From Choricystis sp. odSpoLacu1 (taxonomy: Eukaryota; Chlorophyta; Trebouxiophyceae), in contig OY253651.1 in assembly GCA_958009055.1 (NCBI GenBank), forward strand, positions 992,001 to 1,056,000: DNA of 64,000 nt. The letters run 5' to 3'. Made by a program: the position numbers and the translations under genes. This document shows, one piece after another, positions 1-10,240 of this stretch. Positions within the stretch are counted from its first letter, which is position 1, and every line of letters begins with the position of its first letter. The notes under the pieces are model-generated. The model had not been told where the DNA came from, ran no database searches, and saw nothing but the letters and a program-made list of their open reading frames with translations.

Positions 1-87
1 GCAGCGTCCGACGACCGCGACCTGGCGGTGCGGCGGGCGGGGGCGAGGGTGGAGGCGGCGTGGCGGTCGGGGCAGAGAGAGGCGTGA
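1..87 (+). CDS. possible 3' end of a gene cut by the window edge
   Basis: Frame 1 is open from the first base to a TGA at 85-87 and reads as an Arg/Ala/Glu-rich tail (…RVEAAWRSGQREA). The composition suits a C-terminal helix in this GC-rich genome, but 28 codons are too few to recognise a family. The sequence becomes A- and G-rich low complexity immediately after the stop, which fits a 3' untranslated region. It may also be chance. Confidence 0.3.
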   Translation, partial: AASDDRDLAVRRAGARVEAAWRSGQREA

Positions 88-1519
88 TGAGGCTTGATTC
101 ATTTGTTCAACGATTCAACGTTCCAACGTTTCGCAGAGACTTTTTTAATTCCCGCCACACCACACTGGCGCGTGAGACCCATCATTTAGTTTGGAAAGGG
201 GGCTGGGCGCGCAAGGGCAGTGGGTGCCCCCAGTGCGCGCGCGACACACACAGTCCTCGTCACACAGCCAACCTCCCCAAAAAAAAGGTCGCACAAAAAA
301 AAAGCCGCCTCCTAACCCTGGGCGGCCGCGCGGTGCGCACACACCGCGCGAGGGGTCCCTTGGGACACGTCGAGCGATCCAGGCGTGTCAAGTGGCGTGC
401 GGGGAAACGAAAACAAAAAGCCAAAAAAAAGGCCGACGCACGGAAAGAAAAAACACGGCAAGGGAGGGGGGATGGTGGAGGCCACCGCCCCCCTCTCCAC
501 GCGTCATCCCCAGCGCCGGCGCTCGTTTCTTGGGGTTTTGAGTGAGTAAGGACTTCAGAAAGATTCACTGGAAGGAGCATCCCCCGGTTAAGGGGGGGGT
601 GATGAAAAAAAAAGGTGCGAACCCAGCGAAAGTGTCAAAAACAGGGGTGGGTGGGGGGAACACAACGCACGCGGGTGGTGGTTTGGGGGGGGGGGGGGGG
701 GGGGCGAAAAACACACACAGAGTAAAAAGGAAAAAAAGGCAAGCGGGGGGGCGACAAATGAAGGGGGGGGGGGACTGCAGAGCGCCAGGGGGCAGAGGGG
801 GGGGTGTTCAGAGGTCTTTAGGGTGGGGACGAAAGAAAAAGGAAGAAAAACACACACAGAAGCGGAGTAGGGAGCCTGCGCACAGAAAAGTTGGGGGAAG
901 GAAAAAAGGCCAAACGCGGGGGTTTGGGAGGCGTCTGCGGCGGGTGGCGCGCGCGCGCGCGCGCACACACACGCACGAAAAAACGAGGGCAGCGCCGCGG
1001 GTGGGTAAAAGTGGGTTGGGTGGTGTGTGTGCGTCATGGATGATGGTCGGAGGAGGGGGGGGGCGAAGGGGGCGCGTGCACAAAAAAGAACGACAGGGGG
1101 GAACGACGCGGCATCCGCGTCTCCCCCGCTCGTGTGGGCAGCGCGCCCGCGCCTCCGCCTCCCCACCCCCCCGTTGTGTTCACATCCCCCTTGTGTCCCC
1201 CCGCTCGTGTCCTTGGCGTGCCCCGCGCCCATGCGCGTGTGTGGTGGCAGGGGCGGCGGCAGTCGTGTGGAGGAAAAAACTCTAGTGTTTTTTTTTTGGC
1301 GGGCGGCAGCCGTGGAGGCCGCCGCCGGAGGGGTGTGGGGCGCCCAGCCCCGACAAAAAGCAGCGTGGTGGTGTGGGACGGGCGCGCGCGAATGATTTTG
1401 CGTGGGTGTGGGTGGCGGTGTGGGTGGGCACGGGGGGGAAGGAACAGAAGGGGAGGGGGCACGCGGGGTGGTTTTGTTTCGCCCGCCCCCTCCCCTCCTC
1501 CCCCCAACCTCTCCCCACA
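88..1519. other. gene-free low-complexity interval
   Basis: About 1.4 kb without a convincing gene. The plus strand is strongly purine-rich from about 400 to 1120, with many runs of G (for example 687-704) and of A, then GT- and C-rich to the end of the helicase gene. Long open frames exist on both strands but encode only Pro/Arg/Gly/His-rich low-complexity protein, as expected from the composition. Confidence 0.6.
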
Positions 1520-3327
1520 TCACACGCAGTACAGACTCTTCTCAATCACCGCGGGAATCGGCTTGATCTCCGTCCCCAGCTCCTGCTCGATGCGGTACAG
1601 GTTGAAACGGTCATCGTACGTGATGAGGTTGATGGCCAACCCCAGGTGCCCAAACCGCCCACTGCGCCCCACCCTGTGCAGGTACGTCTCAGACGACCTG
1701 GGGAAGTCGAAGTTGATGACGACGTTGACGGCTTGAATGTCGATGCCGCGGGTGAAGAGGTCGGAGGAGACGAGGTTGCGGCACGACCCGTTGCGAAAGT
1801 CGTGGAAGACGCGGTTGCGGTGGCTCTGCAGCATGCGCGCGTGGATGTAGAAGCACGAGTACCCCAGCTCCGTGATCTTCTTGGCCAGCAGTTCGACGCG
1901 GTTGACCGAGTTGCAGAAGATGATGGACTGATTGATCTGGAGCTTGGAGAACAGGGTGTTGAGGCAGTGCACTTTTTGCTTTTCCTCCACAAAGGCATAG
2001 TACTGTGTCACCCCCTTCAGCGTCAACTCCTCCATCAGGTTGATGACGTACGGCTTTTTCAGCCAGGCGTCCTTGAACTGTTTGACGGTGACGGGGAAGG
2101 TGGCCGAGTAGAGCAGGATCTGGCGATCCGGCGCGACGCGGCGGATAAGTTGTTCGACGACGGGCTGGAACTCGGGGGACAACAGTTTGTCCGCCTCATC
2201 CATGACCAGCATGCGGCACGCGCCCAGCTTGGCCACGTCTTTCTCGGCGAGGTCGAGGAGGCGGCCGGGCGTCGCCACAATGGCGTGCACCGGTTGGTGC
2301 AGCCGCACAATGTCGTCGCGCAGGGACGTCCCCCCCGTCGTCACCATGATCTCGGCGTCCAGGTGCTTGCCCAGCTCGCGCGCCACTTGGGAGGTTTGGA
2401 GGGCGAGTTCGCGCGTGGGGACGAGGATGACGGCTTGCACCTCGTTGCGCGAGGTGTCGAGCCGTTCCAGCACGGGGATGCAAAAGGCGGCCGTCTTGCC
2501 CGTCCCATTCTTGGCGCGGGCCAGGATGTCGCGCCCAGTGAGCGCGATCGGGATGGACTCTTCTTGGATGGGGGAGGGGCGTTCAAACCCTTTTTCATAG
2601 ATGCCCATCAGCAGTTCCCGTTTCAGAAAGTAGTCCTCGAACTCGTTGCCCTTGGTGCGGGTGACGTCCTGTGGGTGGTGGGTGTGGGTAGGGTGGGCGG
2701 GGTGGGGTGAGTGTGGGCGCGGTCGGTGGGGTGGGGTGTGTGCAGGAGGGCAAGGAGAGAGAGGGTCGCGCCCCCGCGCCCGCCCGCCCAATCTCGTCCG
2801 CGCCCCACTCTCTCGCCCCCTCGCGCCTGATCCCACCCCTCCCTCTCCCCCGTCCCCGCGCGGCCTGCAGGCCGGCCTCCAGACAGCGCCCGTGGCGCCG
2901 GGTGGGCGGGAGGGAGAGCAGGTGGGGTGGGAACCCGCACACACACACACACGCCCGCCCCCGCGCGGGCACCCTTCGCAGCGCGGGAGGGGGCGTGCCG
3001 TGCCGCGCGGCCCTCTATGGCCCGGCGCCCGCCCCATCCGCGCCGCTGCACGGCTGGGGTTTCGCACCGCGTCTCCAGACACGCGCCAGGGCGGCAGGCG
3101 GGGAGGAGGGGGGGCGGGCAGAGCACGGCGTCCCGCGCCAGCGCTGGTTGTCTTCTGAGTCCGCCGCCCGCCGCCCACCGCCGTGATCTGCGCCCCGCCC
3201 CCTCCCCCCACCCCCATCCACGCCCCGCCTTCAACGCCACCACACTCACCTCGGTCCGGATGCGGGTGTCCTTGGGCGGCAACTTCAGCTGGTCGCGCCA
3301 GTTGGCGGGCGCGGCGTCGGTGGCCAT
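1520..3327 (-). CDS. DHH1: DEAD-box RNA helicase of the DDX6/Dhh1 family
   Basis: ATP-dependent RNA helicase that links decapping and translational repression in P-bodies. Two exons: 3327-3250 (26 residues) and 2668-1520, joined in phase 0 across a GTGAGT intron; product 408 aa. Visible motifs are the Q-motif context FERPSPIQ, Walker A AKNGTGKT (about 78-85), PTRELA, TPGR, DEAD (about 183-186), SAT (214-216) and HRVGRSGR near the C-terminus. The stretch [17 protein letters not shown] is diagnostic of DDX6/Dhh1 rather than eIF4A. It lacks the long Q/P-rich tails of the yeast and animal proteins. It is divergent from TatC, with 253 bp between the starts. Confidence 0.96.
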
Positions 3328-3580
3328 GGCAGAGTGTGTTTTGGTGGGGCGCGAAAGAAAAACGGTTTTCTGTGCGCGCGCGCGCGGTGTGTGTGTGTGT
3401 GTGTGGGAGCGTGGAAAGGAGAGCTCCTGCTAACGTGTGTGTGTGCGAGTGGGGCCGAGCAAAGGCCGCAGCAGTCGCAGACGGTGGGAAGGGAATGGAA
3501 GAAGGGTGTGAGCTTGCACACCCGCGTCGAAGAAAAAACGTCTCGCCCGTCGCCCCATTCGCCTCCGCACTCGCACCACC
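3328..3580. promoter_or_regulatory. shared divergent promoter, DHH1/TATC
   Basis: 253 bp separate two divergent start codons, so promoters and 5' leaders of both genes must lie here (inference). A GT/CA dinucleotide tract at about 3387-3405, preceded by a GC-alternating run, sits about 60 bases upstream of the DHH1 start and reads as CA repeats on its coding strand. Confidence 0.5.
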
Positions 3581-4700
3581 ATGCGCGTCCCCCGCCCCAC
3601 CCGCCTGCTCCGCGGCGGTGTGGCGCAGCGCGTGACCCCCCGCCGCGCAGTGGCGGCGCCCCCGCCGCGCGCCGAGCCGCGCGACGACCGCGACACCAGC
3701 GCGCCAGGTGAGTTGGGCGTGGAATGCGGGCGCCGGCTGCGTCAAGCTGGCCACCCCGCGGCAGGGCACGCAGTTCGATACTCCTAGCGTGCCAGCCAGC
3801 GAGGCTGGCGAGGGAAACGTGGGGAAGAACTCGGGCGAGAGCGACCGAATGTGACACCCAACCCCTCTTCTCCCTCCAGCCACCCTCGACCCACCCCCCA
3901 CCTCCCTCGACGCCTACAAGTCCGCCGTCGAACGCTTCCTCTACCCCGACGCGTCCGACCTGCCCGACGGCGAGCTGGCCATGCCCATTTGGGACCACTT
4001 AGACGAGTTGAGGGAGCGCGTGTTGGTCGCCGCGTTGGCCGCCGGCGTCGCGGTGGCCGCCTGCTTCGCCGTCTCCAAAGATTTAGTCCTCTTCCTCGAA
4101 GCCCCGGTGGCCGAACAAGGCGTCCGCTTCCTGCAACTCTCCCCGGGCGAGTTCTTCTTCACCACGTTCAAAGTCGCAGGCTATGCAGGCCTTTTACTCG
4201 CGACGCCCACATTGTTGTACGAGGTTGTGGCTTACATCCTCCCCGGCCTCACCCGCTCCGAACGCCGCCTCCTGGCCCCGATTGTCGCAGGCTCGGGCGC
4301 CCTGTTCTACGGTGGCCTGCTGTTTTCGTACCAAGTGTTAACCCCGGCCGCTTTGTCCTTTTTCGTGTCTTATGCCGATGGGGCGGTCGAATCCCTCTGG
4401 TCAATTGATCAATACTTTCAGTTTGTCCTCGTTCTGATGTTGTCCACCGGCCTCGCCTTCCAGGTGCCCGTTGTCCAAGTGCTGCTGGGGGCGGCTGGGA
4501 TCGTGAAAGGGGACGCCATGCTGGCGCAGTGGCGGTGGGTGGTGGTGGGGGCAACGGTGGCCGCAGCTGTGCTCACACCCTCCACCGACCCCTTCACTCA
4601 AACCCTGCTGGCGGTGCCCCTGGTCGTGCTGTACATGGGGGGGGCGGGCGCGGTCAAGCTGCTGGAGGCGAGGCGGGGGGGTGGAGGGGAGGCAGCGTAG
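3581..4700 (+). CDS. TATC: Sec-independent protein translocase TatC, plastid
   Basis: Multispanning core of the twin-arginine translocase, which in algae moves folded proteins across the thylakoid membrane. Two exons, 3581-3707 and 3880-4700, joined in phase 1; product 315 aa. Exon 1 encodes an Arg/Pro/Ala-rich extension ([13 protein letters not shown]…) suited to a transit peptide. The TatC domain begins at [12 protein letters not shown] (the HLxELRxR signature), followed by the [11 protein letters not shown] loop and about six hydrophobic segments. A nuclear copy with a presequence argues for plastid rather than mitochondrial targeting, though the latter is not excluded. Confidence 0.94.
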
Positions 4701-4836
4701 GGTGCTTTTTTCTTACTTCCTTGTTGCTTTCGTTTGCTTCTGCTCGTTTTCTCTCTCTACACACGCACACAACGCGTCTCTCGCCTAACACCAACACACA
4801 AACTCAAAAAAACAGGGTACTCTCAAAACTGAGCTT

Positions 4837-4927
4837 TCAGCCGCACCCGCCGCCACAGCACCCGCCCCCGACCACGGGCTGCGTGCACGCGGCGCGCAGG
4901 GCGGCCATGCCCCCCAGCCTCGGCCCA

Positions 4928-4959
<32 letters not shown>

Positions 4960-5272
4960 AGGGCGGCCGCTGCCACCCCCCAGGCCGCGGCGGTCGCGCG
5001 CGGCGCGGTAGTCGCGCGACGCGGTGTCGGAAAATAAAGTTTTGAAAAAGAAGGCGACCGACGCCAGCACCGCCCAGATGCGACGCCACAGAGCGATGTG
5101 GAGAGGGGTGGCGACGACGGCGCCTGTGAGTGTGTGGGGAGGGGGAGGGGAAAACAGGGTGTCAATGCCGATGCGTTTTGCATTCTGCGCGGAAGCTGGT
5201 GGCGCCCGCACGCTGTGAGGGCCAGGGACTTGTCATACAGCTGTGTGGCACACCTTTGCGAATGTAGGGCAT
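4837..5272 (-). CDS. SELENOK-family small membrane protein, Cys form
   Basis: Small ER membrane protein of the SelK/SelG family (known role of relatives: ERAD and palmitoylation complexes). The gene has a 19-nt first exon (5272-5254) and a second exon 5123-4837, joined in phase 1; 101 aa. The product begins MPYIRKGAVV, resembling the MVYISNGQVL start of animal SELENOK, then one membrane segment RIWAVLASVAFFFKTLFS, a basic stretch and a Gly-rich tail. It ends GGGCCGGGCG-stop where SELENOK ends GGUGR, so Cys replaces selenocysteine. The stop is TGA but the following codons do not resemble a Sec context. The tiny first exon is inferred from homology and splice consensus. Confidence 0.75.
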
Positions 5273-5543
5273 GACGAGAGAGAACGCGGGTCGTTTTTTT
5301 GTGGGGTGCGCGGAAGCAAAACACGAAAACAAGAAACGTCACTGCCCGACGCATTCTTTGACGGCTTGCAAATTTGCGTGCGTCGCCGGCTGTGTCAACT
5401 ACCCAACCCTCTCCCCCCGCCGCAGTGCAAGCCCGGCATTCACCCATACTCAACCTGCACACACCCACAATCTGCGTCGCGCCCGCCCGGCAGACCGAGC
5501 CAAAAGACCGTCTAGCCGCAGTCACCACCCCTGCTCACACACC
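5273..5543. promoter_or_regulatory. shared divergent promoter, SELENOK-like/TRM7
   Basis: 271 bp between divergent starts. No recognisable core element is visible; a CACAC-rich stretch lies on the plus strand at about 5458-5480. Confidence 0.4.
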
Positions 5544-6659
5544 ATGGGCCGATCCTCCAAAGACAAGCGCGACGTGTTCTACAGGAGGGCCAAGGTCAGT
5601 TTGTGTGAACGAGAATTGCAGCAAGGGAGAGAGAGAGGGCGGGTGTGATCAACATGAAAAACTCACGACACCCACAAACCCACCCCCCCCACACACTCAC
5701 CACAGGAAGAAGGCTGGCGCGCGCGCTCCGCCTACAAGCTGCTCCAGGTGGACGCCGCCTTCAACGTGCTGGACGGCGCCCGCGCCGCGGTGGACTTGTG
5801 TGCGGCGCCCGGGTCGTGGTCCCAGGTGTTGTCGCGGAGGCTGTACCTGCCGGCGCTTGCCGAGGCGGCAGCCGCAGCGGCCGCCGGCCTCCCTCCACCA
5901 CCAGCCCCACCCCCGATCGTGGCGGTGGACCTCCAACCCATGGCCCCCGTGGAGGGGGTCACCCAGCTGCAGGGCGACATCACGTCACCTGAGACCGCGC
6001 GCGCCGTGATTGGCGCGCTGTACGGGCGTCTCGCCGACGTCGTTGTCTGCGACGGCGCCCCCGACGTCACGGGGTTGCACGATCTGGACGAGTTTGTGCA
6101 GGCGCAGCTGTTGACGGCCACGCTGACAGTCGCGGCGCACGTGCTGACGCCGGGCGTGGGGAGGGCGGTCGCCAAAATTTTCAGGGGCGCCGACGTCGTC
6201 ACTCTCATTGCCCAACTCTCCCCCTTCTTCGACGACGTGGCCGTCGCCAAGCCGCGTGCCTCGCGGGCGGCCAGCGTGGAGGCGTTCATTGTGTGCCGCG
6301 GGTTTCGGGGGGTGCCGGCGGGGTTGGAGAGGGGGGCACTGTGGAGAGCGCTGGCTGCCTCGGCGCGCGTTGAGGGCGACGCCGACGACGCGAGCGATGA
6401 TGATGCCTCCCCAGCCGTCCGCACCCTGGTCCCGTTTGTCGCGTGCGGTGATCTGGGAGGGTGGGACGCGGACGCACCCTATGATCTGCCTGCGGCTCCG
6501 GTTGACCAAAAATCAAAAAACGCAAAAAACGACGACGGCACCCCCCCCACCACCACCCACGGCTACGTGCCCCTGCCCCCGCCCGCCCTGCCCACCGCGC
6601 CCGCGTACGCGGCCGCTCTGGAGGCGGCGGGGCGGCCGGCGGCGGGGACCAAGCACTAA
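5544..6659 (+). CDS. TRM7: tRNA 2'-O-methyltransferase TRM7/FTSJ1
   Basis: SAM-dependent enzyme that methylates the ribose of anticodon-loop residues 32 and 34 of tRNA. Exons 5544-5594 (17 residues, MGRSSKDKRDVFYRRAK) and 5706-6659 join in phase 0; 334 aa. The RrmJ/FtsJ fold is clear: SAYKLLQVD supplies the catalytic Lys, DLCAAPGSWSQVL the SAM-binding loop, VVCDGAPDVTG the Asp, VAKIFRG the second Lys and SVEAFIVCRGF the Glu (K-D-K-E). The N-terminus and the DLDEFVQAQLL segment match TRM7 better than nucleolar Spb1 or mitochondrial MRM2. The C-terminal about 70 residues are Pro/Ala-rich. Confidence 0.94.
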
Positions 6660-6741
6660 TGTTTTTGTTGGGGAAAAGTGAAGTTGCAAAAAAAAAGAAA
6701 GAACTAAGAAAACAAATTTCTCTACACACCAAACTCCCACA

Positions 6742-7243
6742 TCATCGCCTCAGCGCGCGGGACAGGCGCTGCAGGTGGTAGTTGATGGTGGACCGCGTGC
6801 GCGTGCGGGACGCCTGTGTTTGGGGGGGCGGGGCTGGGGTGAAACACAGGGGAACGAAAAAAACACACGCCTCCACTCTGCCTCTCCCCTTTCCCCTCCA
6901 CCCAAACAACTCACCGCGCTGGCGACGCAACGATCCAGAGCTTTGCGCTGGGAGGTGCACGCGCCGTCGGCGTCGAACTTGTTGGCCTGTGGGGTGGTTG
7001 AGGTTGGGAGGTGAAAAGAAACATCGGGGCTGCGGTCGGGGCGCCCCTCTCCTCGCCCCGCAGCGTCTGCCCCTCCCCATCTCGCACACATAGATGACTC
7101 ACGCATCTGCACTCACCCCACCGCCCCCAATTCCTCACCATCATGCACGCAAAGAACAGGCCCAGCTCCTCGACGCACTCAGCCTTGGCCGCCGCGGAGC
7201 GCGCTTTCTTGGTGTTGATCTTAAAGGCGCGCTCGGTGCCCAT
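6742..7243 (-). CDS. mS37: mitochondrial small-subunit ribosomal protein mS37, twin CX9C
   Basis: Short CHCH-fold protein of the mitochondrial ribosome (Mrp10/CHCHD1 family). Three phase-0 exons: 7243-7139, 6986-6915 and 6813-6742; 82 aa. The first CX9C is CVEELGLFFAC, the second CTSQRKALDRC, which form the disulfide-linked hairpin imported through the MIA pathway. The last exon ends STINYHLQRLSR, closely like the SINYHLQRL ending of land-plant mS37, which supports both the call and the exon choice. The donor after ATGATG was preferred over two later ones because it keeps normal spacing between the CX9C motifs. Confidence 0.86.
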
Positions 7244-7402
7244 TGTGTGGAGTGGTGTGTGTGTGTGTGTGTGTGAGCGTGCGTGAGAGCGTGTGTTGCG
7301 AGGGGATGCGAGAGTGCCCGGCCCCTGGGCTGTGAAACGACGTTTGTTTTGTGAGCAGCGATTTCTCTCTTTCACTCTTCTCCGCGATTTCCCTATCACG
7401 CG
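7244..7402. promoter_or_regulatory. shared divergent promoter with GT/CA repeat, mS37/NUP93
   Basis: Only 159 bp separate the two starts. A GT dinucleotide tract at about 7256-7275 lies 13-32 bases upstream of the mS37 ATG and is a CA repeat on that gene's coding strand, so it is probably in its 5' leader. Confidence 0.5.
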
Positions 7403-10135
7403 ATGGGCGCCACCGTTAACGAGAACGCGGACATGGACTGGGACGCCCTGCTGCAGCAGTCGGAGGAGCTGGCGGCGCGGGTGAGTGCGTGTTTTGGAGG
7501 TGGCGACACCGTTTTTTCGCGCGCCGATGCGATGGGGCGCGCCAAAAACACTCGCGCCCCCTCTCTCACTCGCCTCCCCACTCCTCCACTCCTACACAGG
7601 ACTCGCACGGCTTCCCCCGCGTCGAGCGCGACCTGCTGCAGGTGGAGCGGTACGCGGCCGCCCTGCGCGCGCGCGTCGCGCGCGCCGACGCGGGCAGCGA
7701 CGCGGCGGCCGCGGCGCGGCTGCTGGCGGCAGAGGGCGTCAACACGAGGAAGTGAGTTTGTTTTGTTGGGTGTGGTGTGTGCGTGTGATTGGGGGAGAGC
7801 CAGCGGAGAGAGGCAGGCCTTTCTTCTCACCGCTCACCCCCCTCCCCACCCAACCCCACCACCCACAGACTCGCCCGCGCCCTGCAACTCTTCGAGCTGA
7901 AACCCTCTCACGAGGACGCCCTCCCCCCCCCCCACCGCCTCCGTGGCCGACTTTTGCGCCGCCCTGCACGAAGCGTCGGTCGCGGCCGCGGTGGCCTCCG
8001 CCACCGCCGACGCGGCCGCCGCCGCGGACGCCGCCCTGGACGACGCGGACGACGCCGACTGGGCGGCCGCCAAGTGCACCCTGTTCGGGGGGGCGGGCCT
8101 GCCGGGTGAGAGCGGGGCGGCGGGGGAGGCGGGCGCGCTGGCAGCGCTGGCGTCGCCGCCGCCGCCGCCGCGGTCGCCCGCGGGCGGGGCCGACCTGCCG
8201 CCCCGGCTGCGTGCGTATTTGACCGCCATCAGCGATGCCAATTCCGCGGCCGCATCCCACCAAGCCTTCGACCTGCTGGCCGCGTGCGCGGCCGCGGCGG
8301 AAGGCGCGGGCGGCGCGGCGGGCGCCGCGCGCGGCGCCGGTCCGCCGCGCGACGCTGCAGCCGCCAGCGTCGCCATGCTGTGGTCCATTCTGCAGGCTCA
8401 ACAGGCTGCCGCCAAAGGCTCCACCCCCGCCCCCTCCGCCGCCCTGCTGGCGGGGGCGCGCGCTCACTTGGAGAGGGGGTTCGTGGACCACGCGCGCGCC
8501 GCCGTTCGCGCCCACCGGACTGCCACCGCCCTCGGCGGCGCCCCCGGCCGCCGGTCCCTCGTCCAAGCCTACCTGCGCGTCAAGGAGGGACCCACCGCCG
8601 GCCCCCTCGACTTTGACGCCCCGGGCGGCGCCGACACCGCGTGGCAGCGGCTGTACTCGCTGCTGCGGTGCGGCTTCCACGATGACGCGGCGGCCGACGC
8701 GGCCGCCCTGGCAGCCGGCGCCCCGTCCACCGGCCTCGGCGCCCTGCCGTCCGCCCTGGCGGCATGGGTGAGTGGTGACACCCCCGCACCGGGCGTGACT
8801 GCCGCCCTGGCCTCAGAGGCAGACCGCGCCCTGCGCGCCGCCGACCGCGCGGCCTGGGCCTCCCCCCCCTTCCTCGCCCGTGTCGGCACCCTCGCCCTCC
8901 TCTCCTCCGACGCGCGCGCCGTGGACGCGGTGGGGCGGCACGGCGGCGCCCTGGTGCCCACAATCGAGGATTATTTGTGGTTCCATGCTGGCGCGGCGCG
9001 TGCTGTCGATGGCGGCAGCGGGGGCGCGGGAGGAGACACCTACACTCTCTCCTCCCTGCAGTCCCAAATCAACCGGTTCCCCCCCTCTCACTACACGGGG
9101 GGCGGGCGGGATAGCCTGCTGTACGCGGCGGTGTGCTTGTTGACGGCTCAACCGAAAGCCGCTGTTGCTTTCCTTGCGCGCCACCCCGCCGCGCGCGCCG
9201 CGCGCGGCGACGCCCCCCACATCGCGGCCGCGGCCGCCGATGCAGGCTTATTGCATGCTGGCGGCCCCGGTGACGCTGGCTGCGACGCGGGCGCCGCGGC
9301 CGACCCCGCGCCGCTGCTGCGCAGTTATGGCCGCTCCTTGGCCCGCACTGAACCCACCGCCGCCCTCCCTTACTATGTGGCCGCCGCCCGGCACGGCGGC
9401 AACGCCCTGCCCCTGCGCGCCGCCCTGCTGCGCGAACTGCTGGTGGAGTCGGGCACGTTTGGGACAGCGCTCGGAGGGGGGCGGTCCGGCGGCGAGTCGG
9501 CGTTTGTGGCTGCCTTTGCCCCCGACCCGACCGACCGCCCCCCCCTCCTCGCCGCCGTCGCGGCCGAGTGCGAAGCCACGGGCGCGGCCGACTGGGCGGC
9601 CGAACTGTACGCCCGGGCGGGCGCCCACGCCGCCGCCCTGCGCGTCGTGTGCGCGCGGTTGGGCGACGTGATCGAACCCGCGTCGACGCGCGGCGCGCCG
9701 CGCGCGGCCGCCGCCGAGCGCGACGCCCTGCTGGCGGCAGGCGAGGACGCGGTGGCCGCCCTGGCCGCGGACGCCGCCCCCGACGGCGGCGCGGTGGCGT
9801 TGTTTGGCCAGCTGCGCGCCGCGGCGGCCCTGCTGTCCGCGGCCTCCCGCGGCGATGCGGCGGCCGTGCTGCGCCACCTGGCAGACATACCCGCCATCCC
9901 GCAAGACGCGCACCGCGTCAAGCGGTGCGTGGACAGGCTGGCCAGCCTGCCGGAACCGCTGGCGGAGCGGCTGTCGGCGTTGTTGCCGGCCGCGGGCGAA
10001 GCGGCCGCCGCAGCGCGCGACGTTGGGCGCGTGCGCGCGCTCGCCGCGTTTGCGGGGGACGCGCCCCAGCGGGTCAGCAGGGCGGCGTTTGACAGGTTGA
10101 ACGAGCTGCACAATCAACTGCTGAGCAGTGCGTGA
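7403..10135 (+). CDS. NUP93: nucleoporin NUP93/NIC96
   Basis: Alpha-helical scaffold of the nuclear pore inner ring. Exons: 7403-7480, 7600-7751 and 7869-10135. The N-terminus (WDALLQQSEELAAR) is coiled-coil-like; ARALQLFELKPSHEDAL is the conserved Nic96 region, and INRFPPSHYTGGGRDSLLYAAVCLLTAQ matches the later Nic96 signature. The frame changes inside exon 3 at a run of 11 C (7923-7933). No splice donor lies between the acceptor and that run, and deleting one C gives an uninterrupted 831-residue protein, close to the usual about 820. I therefore treat it as one gene with a probable homopolymer error. The body is very Ala-rich. Confidence 0.85.
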
Positions 10136-10240
10136 GAGGGCGTGGGGGTGAGAGAACACGTGAAACCGAAAATCGACACACAAACCAAAAAATCAATGCG
10201 AGTCTGAGCCGGCTCTCCTTTTCCCCCTTTCTCACGCCGC

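Noticed and set aside
588..1523. 311-codon open frame on the minus strand in the left spacer
   Set aside because: Product is Pro/His/Ser low complexity with no domain; it follows from the purine-rich composition of the other strand.
4837..4839. TGA of the SELENOK-like gene as a selenocysteine codon
   Set aside because: The Cys in GGGCG already occupies the Sec position, and the codons after TGA (Lys-Leu-Ser-Phe) do not match the Gly-Arg ending; no SECIS could be recognised by eye.
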